From: UBA5796 sp040752455 | GTDB lineage: Bacteria; Chloroflexota; Anaerolineae; Anaerolineales; Villigracilaceae | NCBI GenBank assembly: GCA_049324115.1 | Contig: JBMOMN010000005.1 | Span: 1-64,000 of the forward strand | Direction: 5' to 3' | DNA: 64,000 nucleotides | Part shown: piece after piece, positions 8,449 through 16,004 of the stretch | Layout: every line of letters starts with the position of its first letter | How positions within the stretch are numbered: position 1 is the stretch's first letter | Notes under the pieces: model-generated | What the model saw: only the letters and a program-made list of their open reading frames with translations | Told to the model about the DNA's origin: nothing | Databases searched by the model: none | Translations under genes and position numbers: made by a program

Positions 8449-8823
8449 TCACCAGCCGGTCCCGAAGCCGCTGTGACGCTTGTCCGAGGCGTAGTTCTGG
8501 ACTAGCCGGTTGAGGATCTCGTAATCGCCGGGCTGGATGTTGATGATCTGGAAGCCGATATGGTAAAGGGTCGGGTCGAGCGGGTGGACCTGGCACCAGC
8601 GGGCGCGGGCGGTAAAGATCATGTAGGGCTTGCTCGAAACCTCCGGGAACAGGTCCATGCGCAGCCGGAAGACCTTGTCCACGTCAATCGGGTCGCGGCT
8701 GTCAATCTTGAAGCCGCCGGTGCTGATGTCTGCCAGGTGTCCCACCAGGATCTGGGTGTCAGAGTCGAAAAGACGCATGTAGTATGAAAAATCTTTCCGC
8801 TTCACTTTCCGCCTGTCGTCCAT
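8449..8823 (-). CDS. PilZ domain protein (probable c-di-GMP receptor)
   Basis: A 124-residue stand-alone PilZ domain. The c-di-GMP-binding signatures are present: a basic R-x3-R-type N-terminus (RRKVKRKDF, residues 4-12) and ADISTGGF, which is the D-x-S-x-x-G motif. The rest is the six-stranded barrel ending in GFQIINI. Such proteins bind cyclic di-GMP and then control motility, polysaccharide export or transcription through a partner. No GGDEF or EAL gene is in the window, so its partner is unknown. It is transcribed alone, with its own terminator, and has the ribosome binding site AAAGGAG before the ATG. Confidence 0.85.
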   Translation of the reverse strand: MDDRRKVKRKDFSYYMRLFDSDTQILVGHLADISTGGFKIDSRDPIDVDKVFRLRMDLFPEVSSKPYMIFTARARWCQVHPLDPTLYHIGFQIINIQPGDYEILNRLVQNYASDKRHSGFGTGW

Positions 8824-8901
8824 AGCAACTCCTTTCCAGGCCGATACGATGCCTGCTTGTTAGATTAGAGTATAGACAAAAACGGTCAACAAATCAAGGT
8901 T

Positions 8902-10059
8902 TCAGGCCGATTTCAGGATGTGGGTGATTACCGTCGCGCCGCTGCCGCCGATGTTCTGCGCCATGCCGGCCCTGGCCCCCGCCACCTGGGTCTCGCCGCA
9001 TTCGCCGCGCAATTGCTGGACGACCTCGACGATCTGGTACATCCCCGTCGCGCCGACCGGGTGGCCGCGCGCCTTCAACCCGCCCCGGGTGCAGATCGGC
9101 AGCGGACCCGTGGGACTGATCGCGTTATCCAGGCCCAGGCGCGGTCCCTGGCCGGGTTCGGCGAAGCCGCAGGCCTCCAGCGAGAGGGCCGACATGATCG
9201 AAAAGGCGTCGTGCAGCTCGAACAGGTCCATGTCCGCAGGACCCAGCCCGGACTGGGCATAAACCTGTTTGGCGGAAGCCTGCGCGGCGTCCAGGAAGAG
9301 CGGCCGGCGGCGGCTGTGGACGGCGATGGTATCCGTCGCCGCGCCCGACCCGGCCACCAGGATGCGCGGCCGCAGGGGCGTCCCCATCACCCGCTCCGCC
9401 GGGACGATAACCGCCGCGGCCGCCCCGTCCCCGATCGGCGAAGCGTCCAGCAGGTTGATCGGCGAGGCGACCATCCCGGCCTGCGAGTAATCTTTGGCGC
9501 TGATGGCGAATTGCAGCCGGGCGTTGGGGTTGTGGACCGCGTTGGCGTGGGCGTTGATCGAGAAGGCGGCAAAGTCCGAGTGCTGCCAGCCGTATTCGTG
9601 CATGTAGCGGCGCATGATGAGCGCGTTCAGCCCGACGAACGAGACGCCCTGCTCCACCTCGTAATCGGCGTCGGCCGCGGTGGCCAGGGCCGAGGTGACG
9701 TCGTGCCCGGCCTTGTCGGTCATCTTCTCCACGCCGACCACCAGGGCGGTCTCGACCTCGCCCGAAGCGACCGCGATCAACGCCGAGCGGAAAGCCGCCG
9801 CGCCCGAACCGCAGGCGGCCTCGATCCTGGCGGCTTCGATCCCGCGCAGCCCCACCCAGTCGGCCACCAACGAGCCGAGGTGGTGCTGGCCGCTGACTAT
9901 GCCCGAAAGCATGTTGCCGACGAACAGGCCCTCCACCCGCTCCAGCCCGGCGTCTTGCAGGGCCTCGAGGGCCGCAAAGCCGGCCAGTTCGCGCAGGGAG
10001 TAATCCCAGTGTTCATCTATTTTGGTTTGTCCGATGCCCAGGATTGCAACTTGACGCAT
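8902..10059 (-). CDS. thiolase family protein (SCP2-type acetyl-CoA acetyltransferase)
   Basis: A 385-residue thiolase fold protein. The acyl-accepting cysteine is Cys83 in EAACGSGAAA. The second catalytic block is ELHDAFS, and the C-terminal block is ARGHPVGATG. The pattern fits the SCP2-like/archaeal-type thiolases, which in many genomes pair with a DUF35 zinc-ribbon OB-fold protein and condense acetyl-CoA units; no DUF35 gene is adjacent here. The start at 10059 is supported by GAGGACATT just upstream. The gene stands alone between a PilZ gene and a repeat-rich gap. Its direction (thiolysis or condensation) cannot be decided from sequence. Confidence 0.85.
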   Translation of the reverse strand: MRQVAILGIGQTKIDEHWDYSLRELAGFAALEALQDAGLERVEGLFVGNMLSGIVSGQHHLGSLVADWVGLRGIEAARIEAACGSGAAAFRSALIAVASGEVETALVVGVEKMTDKAGHDVTSALATAADADYEVEQGVSFVGLNALIMRRYMHEYGWQHSDFAAFSINAHANAVHNPNARLQFAISAKDYSQAGMVASPINLLDASPIGDGAAAAVIVPAERVMGTPLRPRILVAGSGAATDTIAVHSRRRPLFLDAAQASAKQVYAQSGLGPADMDLFELHDAFSIMSALSLEACGFAEPGQGPRLGLDNAISPTGPLPICTRGGLKARGHPVGATGMYQIVEVVQQLRGECGETQVAGARAGMAQNIGGSGATVITHILKSA

Positions 10060-10170
10060 AATGTCCTCGGTGTCATTCCTTTGATGGATGGCTTGCAAAA
10101 GTCAAAAAACGTCCTCGCTCCAGGCGACCGGAGCGCAAAATGAATTGGTGCGTTTCATTTCGGTTGAAAC

Positions 10171-10222
10171 CGTCCCGAAGGGTGCTAAAGGGCCAAATTT
10201 TCTCAACAAAACCTTCGGGACG
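10171..10222. repeat. inverted repeat CGTCCCGAAGG ... CCTTCGGGACG
   Basis: Two 11-bp arms (10171-10181 and 10212-10222) enclose about 30 nt. The same arm sequence forms the terminator stem at 18574-18609. It lies in the roughly 400-bp gap before the response regulator. Apart from this repeat and a kinase remnant, I see nothing else in the gap. Confidence 0.6.
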
Positions 10223-10336
10223 TTCCTTCATCCATTTCGATTTTACCAGAGCGGGCCGTCAAGGACTCTCAGGAATGGCGGACGAAACCCGCCGGAGCCT
10301 CCCCCATCCCGGATGCCATCGCCTGCACGATCCTTC

Positions 10337-10456
10337 ATCAAACATTTGGTGGATGTCGCAGGCGGGACAATTACGGTAAAATCGGGTGGGTGTTGGGGCG
10401 CGTCTATCCTGGTCACGCTGCCCCTCGTGCTGCCAGAAAACCACCCTGTAAAGTGA
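10337..10456 (+). pseudogene. remnant of a histidine kinase C-terminus
   Basis: The frame ending at 10456 reads IKHLVDVAGGTITVKSGG and then SILVTLPLVLP. This matches the last block of HATPase_c domains (typically hGG-x-I-x-V-x-S ... G-x-F-x-L-P). The ATP-binding N, G1 and G2 boxes are missing upstream, and the frame there is non-coding sequence. The stop lies 6 nt before the response regulator ATG, the usual place for a partner kinase. I read it as the tail of a deleted kinase gene. Confidence 0.5.
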
Positions 10457-10462
10457 GATGAT

Positions 10463-10849
10463 ATGTCCCCACTCGCGCTCATCATCGAAGACGATTCGAG
10501 CCTTTCCGAGATCTTCCAGGTGGCGGTCGAAGCCTCGGGCTACGAGACCAAAACCTTCGTAGACGGCGCAATGGCGCTCGTCGCCCTGCAATCGGAGACG
10601 CCCGACCTGGTGGTGCTCGACATCCACCTGCCCAAGGTTTCCGGCCTGACCATCCTCAAGAGCATCCGCAACCAGAAAAGGCTCGACAAAAGCTGGGTGC
10701 TGGCCGTCACGGCTGATTCGGCGGCGGCCAGTTCGCTCAGGGACGAGACCGGGGCCGATTTCGTGCTCGACAAACCGGTCAGTTTCCACCAACTGAAGGA
10801 TTTGGCGACCCGCCTCCACCCGGACAACGCTCCCGGCGGACGCAAGTGA
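10463..10849 (+). CDS. single-domain response regulator (receiver domain only)
   Basis: A 128-residue CheY-like receiver with no output domain. It has the acidic pocket Glu9-Asp10-Asp11, the phospho-acceptor Asp53 (VVLDIHLP), Thr83 in AVTADS, and Lys104 in the LDKPVS loop. It would be phosphorylated by a histidine kinase and act by protein contact. The only adjacent kinase is a short remnant just upstream, so the regulator may now be an orphan that depends on a kinase elsewhere. A strong bidirectional terminator follows at 10902. Ribosome binding before the ATG is weak (GTGAGATGAT). Confidence 0.85.
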   Translation: MSPLALIIEDDSSLSEIFQVAVEASGYETKTFVDGAMALVALQSETPDLVVLDIHLPKVSGLTILKSIRNQKRLDKSWVLAVTADSAAASSLRDETGADFVLDKPVSFHQLKDLATRLHPDNAPGGRK

Positions 10850-10901
10850 CCCCCGCCCGGCCCGGTTCCGCAAGCGCCCCCGGCGATGGGCCTGTTGACG
10901 A

Positions 10902-10934
10902 AAAACCCCAAAGGGATCCAGCCTTTGGGGTTTT
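10902..10934. terminator. bidirectional terminator between converging genes
   Basis: A 13-bp perfect stem, AAAACCCCAAAGG/CCTTTGGGGTTTT, gives U-runs on both strands. It serves the response regulator (+) and the MFS gene (-). Confidence 0.88.
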
Positions 10935-10955
10935 GATTCGCCAAACCTGGCGGGT

Positions 10956-12215
10956 TCAAGAGGCCGTGCCAGGATCTTTCACGGATGCGAACAGCATGAC
11001 CGACATCAGCACCGCGAAGAGCGCCGAGACCATGAAGGTGGTCTGGAACCCGGAAGTATCCGCCAGCCAGCCGCCCAGGAGCGGGGCCAGGATGGCCGCG
11101 GGCGCGGTCAACGAGTTGGACAGCCCGATGTAGACCGGGCGGTCTTCCTCGCCGCGCGCAAAGCGGACCGTCAGCGACATCGGCGCGACCCAGATGGCGA
11201 CCAGCGCCGCGCCTTCGAGCAGGAAGACCAGGTAGAACCATCCCGGCGATTTGGCAGTTGCCGCCAGGAGCGTGCCGGAAACCGCAGCCAGCGCGCCGAA
11301 CAACATGGCGTTGCGGTGTCCCCAGCGATCGCCCAGGCGGCCCACCAGCGGATTGAACAGCACCTGGACGATCAGCAGGAAGCCGGTCAGCGCGCCGATG
11401 GCAGCTTCGCCCACGCCCATTTCGTTCACGAGATAAACGGTATAAAAAGCGAAGGCCATGCTGGCAAACTGGCTGACGGCGCGCACGACCAGGAAGGCGC
11501 AAAAATTCCGGTCGCGCTTGAGGATCGCCAGGGCCTCGCCCCAGAAGGCATTGTCCGGTTTGGGGAGGCGTTTGGGGCTTTCCGGCTCGCGGGTCTGGGC
11601 GATGAACACGTAGGAAACCGCCATCGCGGCCGAAGCGGCCAGGAAGCAGGCGGTAAAATCCAGGGGCGAGGCCAGCCGTTCGAGGAGGAGGCCGGCGGCG
11701 ATGGCCGAGATCCCGGCCAGCCCGTTGAAGGCGGCGGCCTGGCTCCCGTAAAAGGTGCCGTGCAGCCGGTCGGGGATGACTTTGGCGATCATGTTCTGCC
11801 AGGCGTTGGCCGTGAACCCGCCGCCCAGTCCCTGCCAGGTGAGCATCAGGAAGATCAGGATCAGCGCGCCCCGGCTGCCGAAGGCAGGAAGGAACCAGGC
11901 GATCAACGCCAGCCCCACGAACGGGATGCGCTCGTGGGCGGTCATCCAGACCACGAGCGGCTTGTAACGCCGGGCGCGCGACACCCAGCCTGCGGTCAGC
12001 AACTGGGGCAGTTGCCAGCCGACGTTGTGGATGGCGGGCACGAGACCGATCAACAGGGCCGAGTCCGTGAGCTGGTTGACGAAGAGGGGGATGACGGTGA
12101 TGAAGGAGGCGAATCCGAGCGCGAACCCGAAGAATCCCCCGTCGAAAATGCCGATGATGAAGTTGAAGCGCAGGTTCTTGCTCAGGAAATTTTCGTTTGG
12201 CGATGCAGGCAACAT
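10956..12215 (-). CDS. MFS transporter
   Basis: A 419-residue protein with about 12 hydrophobic segments. The loop after helix 2 (AGWVSRARRYKPLV) and the second-half loop GRLGDRWGHRNAML are the MFS signature positions; the latter is well conserved. It is a secondary transporter of the cytoplasmic membrane with unknown substrate. The start at 12215 is set by a promoter (TTGTCA, 17 nt, TACAAT) whose -10 lies 7 nt before this ATG, indicating a leaderless mRNA. The gene is divergent from the TetR-controlled export operon, and its promoter lies about 50 bp from the TetR promoter, so co-regulation is possible. Confidence 0.85.
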   Translation of the reverse strand: MLPASPNENFLSKNLRFNFIIGIFDGGFFGFALGFASFITVIPLFVNQLTDSALLIGLVPAIHNVGWQLPQLLTAGWVSRARRYKPLVVWMTAHERIPFVGLALIAWFLPAFGSRGALILIFLMLTWQGLGGGFTANAWQNMIAKVIPDRLHGTFYGSQAAAFNGLAGISAIAAGLLLERLASPLDFTACFLAASAAMAVSYVFIAQTREPESPKRLPKPDNAFWGEALAILKRDRNFCAFLVVRAVSQFASMAFAFYTVYLVNEMGVGEAAIGALTGFLLIVQVLFNPLVGRLGDRWGHRNAMLFGALAAVSGTLLAATAKSPGWFYLVFLLEGAALVAIWVAPMSLTVRFARGEEDRPVYIGLSNSLTAPAAILAPLLGGWLADTSGFQTTFMVSALFAVLMSVMLFASVKDPGTAS

Positions 12216-12222
12216 GGCCTGG

Positions 12223-12251
12223 ATTGTACATGCCAACCCGGTTGTTGACAA
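12223..12251 (-). promoter_or_regulatory. sigma-70-type promoter of the MFS gene
   Basis: On the minus strand: TTGTCA (12251-12246), 17-nt spacer, TACAAT (12228-12223). The ATG follows after 7 nt, so the transcript would begin at or next to the start codon. Confidence 0.7.
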
Positions 12252-12298
12252 TGAACGTTTCATAACGAATCCACAGCTGCATCAAAAACTCGCATCAC

Positions 12299-12343
12299 TT
12301 GACAGCGGACCAAAAATCATTATAATAAAAACGAACGTTCGTT
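12299..12343 (+). promoter_or_regulatory. promoter with TetR-type operator palindrome
   Basis: TTGACA (12299-12304), 16-nt spacer, TATAAT (12321-12326). The perfect palindrome AACGAACGTTCGTT (12330-12343) covers the expected transcription start. This is the typical arrangement for self-repression by the TetR protein encoded immediately downstream. Confidence 0.85.
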
Positions 12344-12361
12344 CATTTACGGAAGGAAAGC

Positions 12362-12967
12362 ATGGCAGAAGAAAACCTGAGTAAAGGTGAACGCACACGA
12401 ATGGCGATCGAAGAGGCCGCTTATGAATTGTTCCTTGAACAGGGCTACTCGGCCACTTCCATGCGCCAGGTTGCGGAACGGGCCGGGTTGGCCGTGGGCG
12501 GGATATACAACCACTTCGCCGGCAAGGATGCAATTTTCGAAGCCATCATTCACGACAAGCATCCGTACAAGCAAATCCTGCCGTTGGTTTCTGCCGTACC
12601 CGGCGAAACGGCGGACGAATTCATCCATAACGCGGCCCAGGCCCTGGTCGGGGAGTTGGGCCGCAGGCCGGATTTCCTGAAGTTGATGTTCATCGAGATC
12701 GTCGAATTCAACACCAAACACATGGCAGGCTTGATGGAGGAAGTCATCCCGCAGGTGCTTCCGCTCATCCAGCGCATCCAATCCCCGGAGGGTGTGCTGC
12801 GGCCCATCCATCCGGCGATCATCCTGAGGGCTTTCATGGGTATGTTTTTTTCATATTACATCATGGAAATGATGGCAGGCCAGGTGATGCCGCCCGAAAT
12901 GCGCGAAGACAGCCTGGATATCTTCGTGGACATCTTCTTGCACGGGATTATCAAATCTGAATTCTGA
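12362..12967 (+). CDS. TetR/AcrR family transcriptional regulator
   Basis: A 201-residue repressor. The N-terminal helix-turn-helix lies at about residues 10-57: RTRMAIEEAAYELFLEQGY, TSMRQVAERAGLAVGGIYNHF, then GKDAIFEAI. The C-terminal part is a helical ligand-binding and dimer domain. GGAAGGAAAG gives a good ribosome binding site. The palindrome at 12330-12343 in its own promoter is the likely operator. It heads an operon for an ABC-2 type exporter (permease, membrane fusion protein, two ATPases), the same gene set that the TetR protein CecR (YbiH) controls in E. coli. It probably responds to a drug-like or lipophilic compound. Confidence 0.9.
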   Translation: MAEENLSKGERTRMAIEEAAYELFLEQGYSATSMRQVAERAGLAVGGIYNHFAGKDAIFEAIIHDKHPYKQILPLVSAVPGETADEFIHNAAQALVGELGRRPDFLKLMFIEIVEFNTKHMAGLMEEVIPQVLPLIQRIQSPEGVLRPIHPAIILRAFMGMFFSYYIMEMMAGQVMPPEMREDSLDIFVDIFLHGIIKSEF

Positions 12968-12995
12968 GTTCAGAATTCTAACTTTTGGAGTTACT

Positions 12996-14123
12996 ATGAA
13001 CTCTCGCCTCGTCTCCATCATCCGCAAGGAATTCATCCAGATCCTGCGCGACCCGCGCACCCTGGGCATCATCCTGGTCATCCCCATCGTCCAGCTTTTC
13101 CTGCTGGGCTACTCGGCCACCAGCGACGTGCGCAACATCCCCCTGGCGGTCTTCGACCAGAGCCAGTCGCCCGAAGCCCGCGCCCTGCTCGGCGCCTTCC
13201 GCGCCGCCGACTACTTCCGCATTGATTACGCGGTCAATTCGCAGGAGGAGATCGCCGTCCTGATCGAGAGCGGCAAGGCCCGCGCCGGGCTGATCATCCC
13301 GCCGGACTACGCCAACCGGGTGGCGCACGGCGAGGCCCAGGTAGCCTTCATCCTGGACGGCTCCGACCCGACTTCGGCCTCCACCGCGCTTTCGGCGGCC
13401 CAGTTGATCGGCCAGGCCCACGCCACCGACATCCTGCAAGAGAAGATCGCCCGTTCGGGGATGCCCTTCGACCTGAAACCCCCGGTCGAAGTGCGGACCC
13501 GGGTCTGGTACAACCCCGACCTGGTCAGCGCCTACTTCATGATCCCCGGCGTGATCGGCATGATCCTGTTCGCCATCACCTCCATCCTCACTGCCACCGC
13601 CATCGTGCGCGAACGCGAGCGCGGCACCATCGAGCAGCTCATCGTCACCCCCATCCGCTCGTGGGAACTGGTCATCGGCAAGATCACGCCCTATGCCCTG
13701 CTGGCCTTCCTCGACACGCTCGAAGTGCTGGCCATCGGCCACTGGTGGTTCGGCATCCCCATCCGCAGCCCGCTCAGCCTGATCCTGGCGCTTTCGGGAC
13801 TGCTGCTGCTCTCCGGGCTGGGCATCGGCCTGTTCGCCTCGACCATCGCCAACACCCAGCAGGAGGCCATGCTGACCGTCTGGATGACCCTGCTGCCGGC
13901 CATCTTCCTCTCCGGCTTTTTCTTCCCGCTCGAAGCCATGCCCAAAATCCTGCAGGTGGTCTCGTATGTGGTCCCGCTGCGTTACTACCTGGTCATCATC
14001 CGCTCGCTGCTGCTCAAAGGAGTCGGCGTGGCGGCCATCCAGGGCGAGATCATCGCCCTGGCCCTCTTCGGTATCTTCATCATGGGCGCTGCGGCCCTGC
14101 GCTTCCGCAAACGCCTGGATTAA
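12996..14123 (+). CDS. ABC-2 type permease (YbhR/YhhJ-like)
   Basis: A 375-residue integral membrane protein. One N-terminal helix (about residues 25-45) is followed by a large extracytoplasmic region (about 45-170) and then five or six helices to the end, the usual form of drug-export ABC-2 permeases. The motif ERERGTIEQLIVTPIRSWELVIGK (split here: ERERGTIEQL, then PIRSWELVIGK) is the conserved coupling segment. Only one permease is present, whereas E. coli has two (YbhS and YbhR), so it probably works as a homodimer. It lies 28 bp after tetR with TTTTGGAG before the ATG, and 18 bp before the fusion protein gene. Confidence 0.88.
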   Translation: MNSRLVSIIRKEFIQILRDPRTLGIILVIPIVQLFLLGYSATSDVRNIPLAVFDQSQSPEARALLGAFRAADYFRIDYAVNSQEEIAVLIESGKARAGLIIPPDYANRVAHGEAQVAFILDGSDPTSASTALSAAQLIGQAHATDILQEKIARSGMPFDLKPPVEVRTRVWYNPDLVSAYFMIPGVIGMILFAITSILTATAIVRERERGTIEQLIVTPIRSWELVIGKITPYALLAFLDTLEVLAIGHWWFGIPIRSPLSLILALSGLLLLSGLGIGLFASTIANTQQEAMLTVWMTLLPAIFLSGFFFPLEAMPKILQVVSYVVPLRYYLVIIRSLLLKGVGVAAIQGEIIALALFGIFIMGAAALRFRKRLD

Positions 14124-14141
14124 TCGCTTCAGGAGTGAACC

Positions 14142-15482
14142 ATGTCCAACAAACGTCCCCCTGTTCCTGTCATATTGCTCGTCCTGGCCGTGATCGCCAC
14201 CTCGGTCTACTTCATCATCCAGCAGCAACTCAAGCCGGTGGATACCCGCCTGACCGCCTCCGGGACCATCGAAGCCCTGGAGGTGATCGTCTCCCCCGAA
14301 ATGGCCGGCAAAGTGGTCGAAGTCCTTGTGGATGAAGGCGACCCGGTCCGGGCCGGCGACCTGCTCTTCCGCCTGGACGATTCCCTGCTCCAGGCCCAGC
14401 TCCGCGCCGCTCGTGCCGGACTGGAAACGGCCCGCGCCGCCCAGGCCACCACCCAGGCCGCGCTGGATTCCGCCAAAGTTCAATACGACCTGGCGCTGAC
14501 CGCAGCCCAGGCCGAGGAACAGTCGCTCCGCACCGCAGATTGGAAGGCCTCCGCCCCGGCCGGATTCGACCAGCCCAACTGGTACTTCGACCGCGAGGAG
14601 CAGATCCGGGCGGCCCAGGCCGAAGTTGCCGCCGCCGAAGAGTCCCTGGCCGCCGCCCAGGACGACCTGGAATTCGTCGAGGAGAAAGCCACCAGCGCCG
14701 GGTTCCTGGCCGCCGAAGCGACGCTGGCCCGGGCCCGCCTGGCTTACCAGGTCGCCGAAGACGTGCTCGACCGCACCTCCGGCGTCAGCGGGCAGGAATT
14801 GCGCGACTCGGCCCAGACCGCCTTCGACGAGGCCGAAGCCGATCTCGACGACGCCCAAACCGCCTACGACGACGCCCTGACCACCGAAGGCGCGGACGAC
14901 GTGCTGCAAGCCCGGGCCGACCTGGCCATCGCCCGCGAGCGCCTGGATACCGTCCGCGATAAATTACGGGCGCTGCAAGTGGGCATTTACTCGCCCAAAT
15001 TGACCGCAGCCGAAAGCGCCATCCGGCAGGCCGAAGCCGCGGTGGAGCAGGCCGCCCGGGCTGTCGGGCAGGCGGAGGCCCAGGTGGCCCTGATCGAGAC
15101 CCAGGTCCAGAAAACGCAGGTCTTCGCCGCCGTGGACGGGCTGGTTTCGGTCCGGGATGTCCAGTTGGGTGAAGTCGTCCAGCCGGGAGCGGCGGTCATC
15201 ACCCTGCTGCGCGGCGGCGACCTGACCCTGACCGTCTTCGTCCCCGAAAACCGCTACGGCGAAGTCAAATTGGGCCAAGCCGTCACCGTCACGGTCGATT
15301 CGTTCCCCGGCGAGACTTTCAGCGCCACCGTCACCCAGATCGCCGACCGGGCCGAATTCACCCCGCGCAACGTCCAGACCGTCGAGGGACGCAGTTCGAC
15401 CGTCTACGCCATCAAGCTGAGCGTGGACGACCCGGCGGGCAAGTTGAAGCCGGGCATGCCCGCCGACGTGGTGTTCAAGTAA
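14142..15482 (+). CDS. HlyD-type membrane fusion protein (YbhG-like)
   Basis: A 446-residue periplasmic adaptor. It has one N-terminal membrane anchor (about residues 7-26), a lipoyl-like half (SGTIEALEVIVSPEMAGKV), a very long Ala-rich coiled-coil hairpin (about residues 80-320) made of QAxLxxAxAxL-type heptads, the second lipoyl half (VFAAVDGLVSVRDVQLGEVV), and a C-terminal beta-barrel. It would link the ABC-2 permease to the cell exterior. Chloroflexota are generally regarded as monoderm, so an adaptor with such a long hairpin is noteworthy. RBS CAGGAG precedes the ATG. Confidence 0.88.
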   Translation: MSNKRPPVPVILLVLAVIATSVYFIIQQQLKPVDTRLTASGTIEALEVIVSPEMAGKVVEVLVDEGDPVRAGDLLFRLDDSLLQAQLRAARAGLETARAAQATTQAALDSAKVQYDLALTAAQAEEQSLRTADWKASAPAGFDQPNWYFDREEQIRAAQAEVAAAEESLAAAQDDLEFVEEKATSAGFLAAEATLARARLAYQVAEDVLDRTSGVSGQELRDSAQTAFDEAEADLDDAQTAYDDALTTEGADDVLQARADLAIARERLDTVRDKLRALQVGIYSPKLTAAESAIRQAEAAVEQAARAVGQAEAQVALIETQVQKTQVFAAVDGLVSVRDVQLGEVVQPGAAVITLLRGGDLTLTVFVPENRYGEVKLGQAVTVTVDSFPGETFSATVTQIADRAEFTPRNVQTVEGRSSTVYAIKLSVDDPAGKLKPGMPADVVFK

Positions 15483-15511
15483 ACCGGGCCATTTTGCGAA
15501 GGCGTCATTCC

Positions 15512-16003
15512 ATGAAACCCGTTGCGTTCGATTGGGCCAGGATGAGGAATATCCAGAAGATCCATCGCGTGCTGTATGCGATCGGGCTGGGACCGTTGAT
15601 TGGCCGGATCATCCTCCTGTTGACCACCACAGGCCGCAGGTCGGGTAAAAAGCGGGTGACGCCGCTCCAATACGAGAAGATCGGCGAGGATTACTACCTC
15701 GGCGCGGCGCGTGGGCTGAAAGCGGACTGGGTTTGCAATATCCTGTCCAACCCGGATGTGGAAGTCCGTGTCGGTGCGCGGCGTTTCGAGGGCCTGGCCG
15801 AAGTGGTGACTGACCCTTGCCGGTTTGCTGATTTCCTGGAAGTGCGCCTGGCCCGTCACCCTCGCCTGATCGGTTTCATCATGGAAAAGGCGCACGGCTT
15901 ACCTCGCCGTCCAAGCCGCGAGCAGTTGGAAGGGCTGGCGAAGACTGAAGCCCTGGTCATCGTCCATCCGGGCCATCCCGGCGCCTCGAATGAGAACAGA
16001 TAA
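15512..16003 (+). CDS. deazaflavin-dependent nitroreductase family protein (DDN/F420-type split barrel)
   Basis: A 163-residue protein. LLLTTTGRRSGKKRVTPL is the hallmark of the DDN family of F420-dependent reductases, followed by YYLGAARGLKADWVCNI and an NPDVEVRVGARRF segment. The fold is a split beta-barrel, and the family reduces nitro- or quinone-like compounds with F420H2, although many members have no proven substrate. It is inside the exporter operon, 29 bp after the fusion protein gene and next to an ATPase gene. This suggests that it modifies or detoxifies the compound being exported (inference). The ATG at 15512 is preferred over an upstream TTG because GAAGG lies 8 nt before it. 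Confidence 0.8.
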   Translation: MKPVAFDWARMRNIQKIHRVLYAIGLGPLIGRIILLLTTTGRRSGKKRVTPLQYEKIGEDYYLGAARGLKADWVCNILSNPDVEVRVGARRFEGLAEVVTDPCRFADFLEVRLARHPRLIGFIMEKAHGLPRRPSREQLEGLAKTEALVIVHPGHPGASNENR

Positions 16004-16004
16004 T

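Noticed and set aside
10088..10336. Possible coding start upstream of the kinase remnant
   Set aside because: The frame here is an inverted-repeat gap without kinase motifs; only the last 40 codons resemble a kinase.
12978..14909. Minus-strand open frame of 643 codons opposite the permease and fusion protein genes
   Set aside because: Glycine- and glutamine-rich mirror reading without any recognisable domain.
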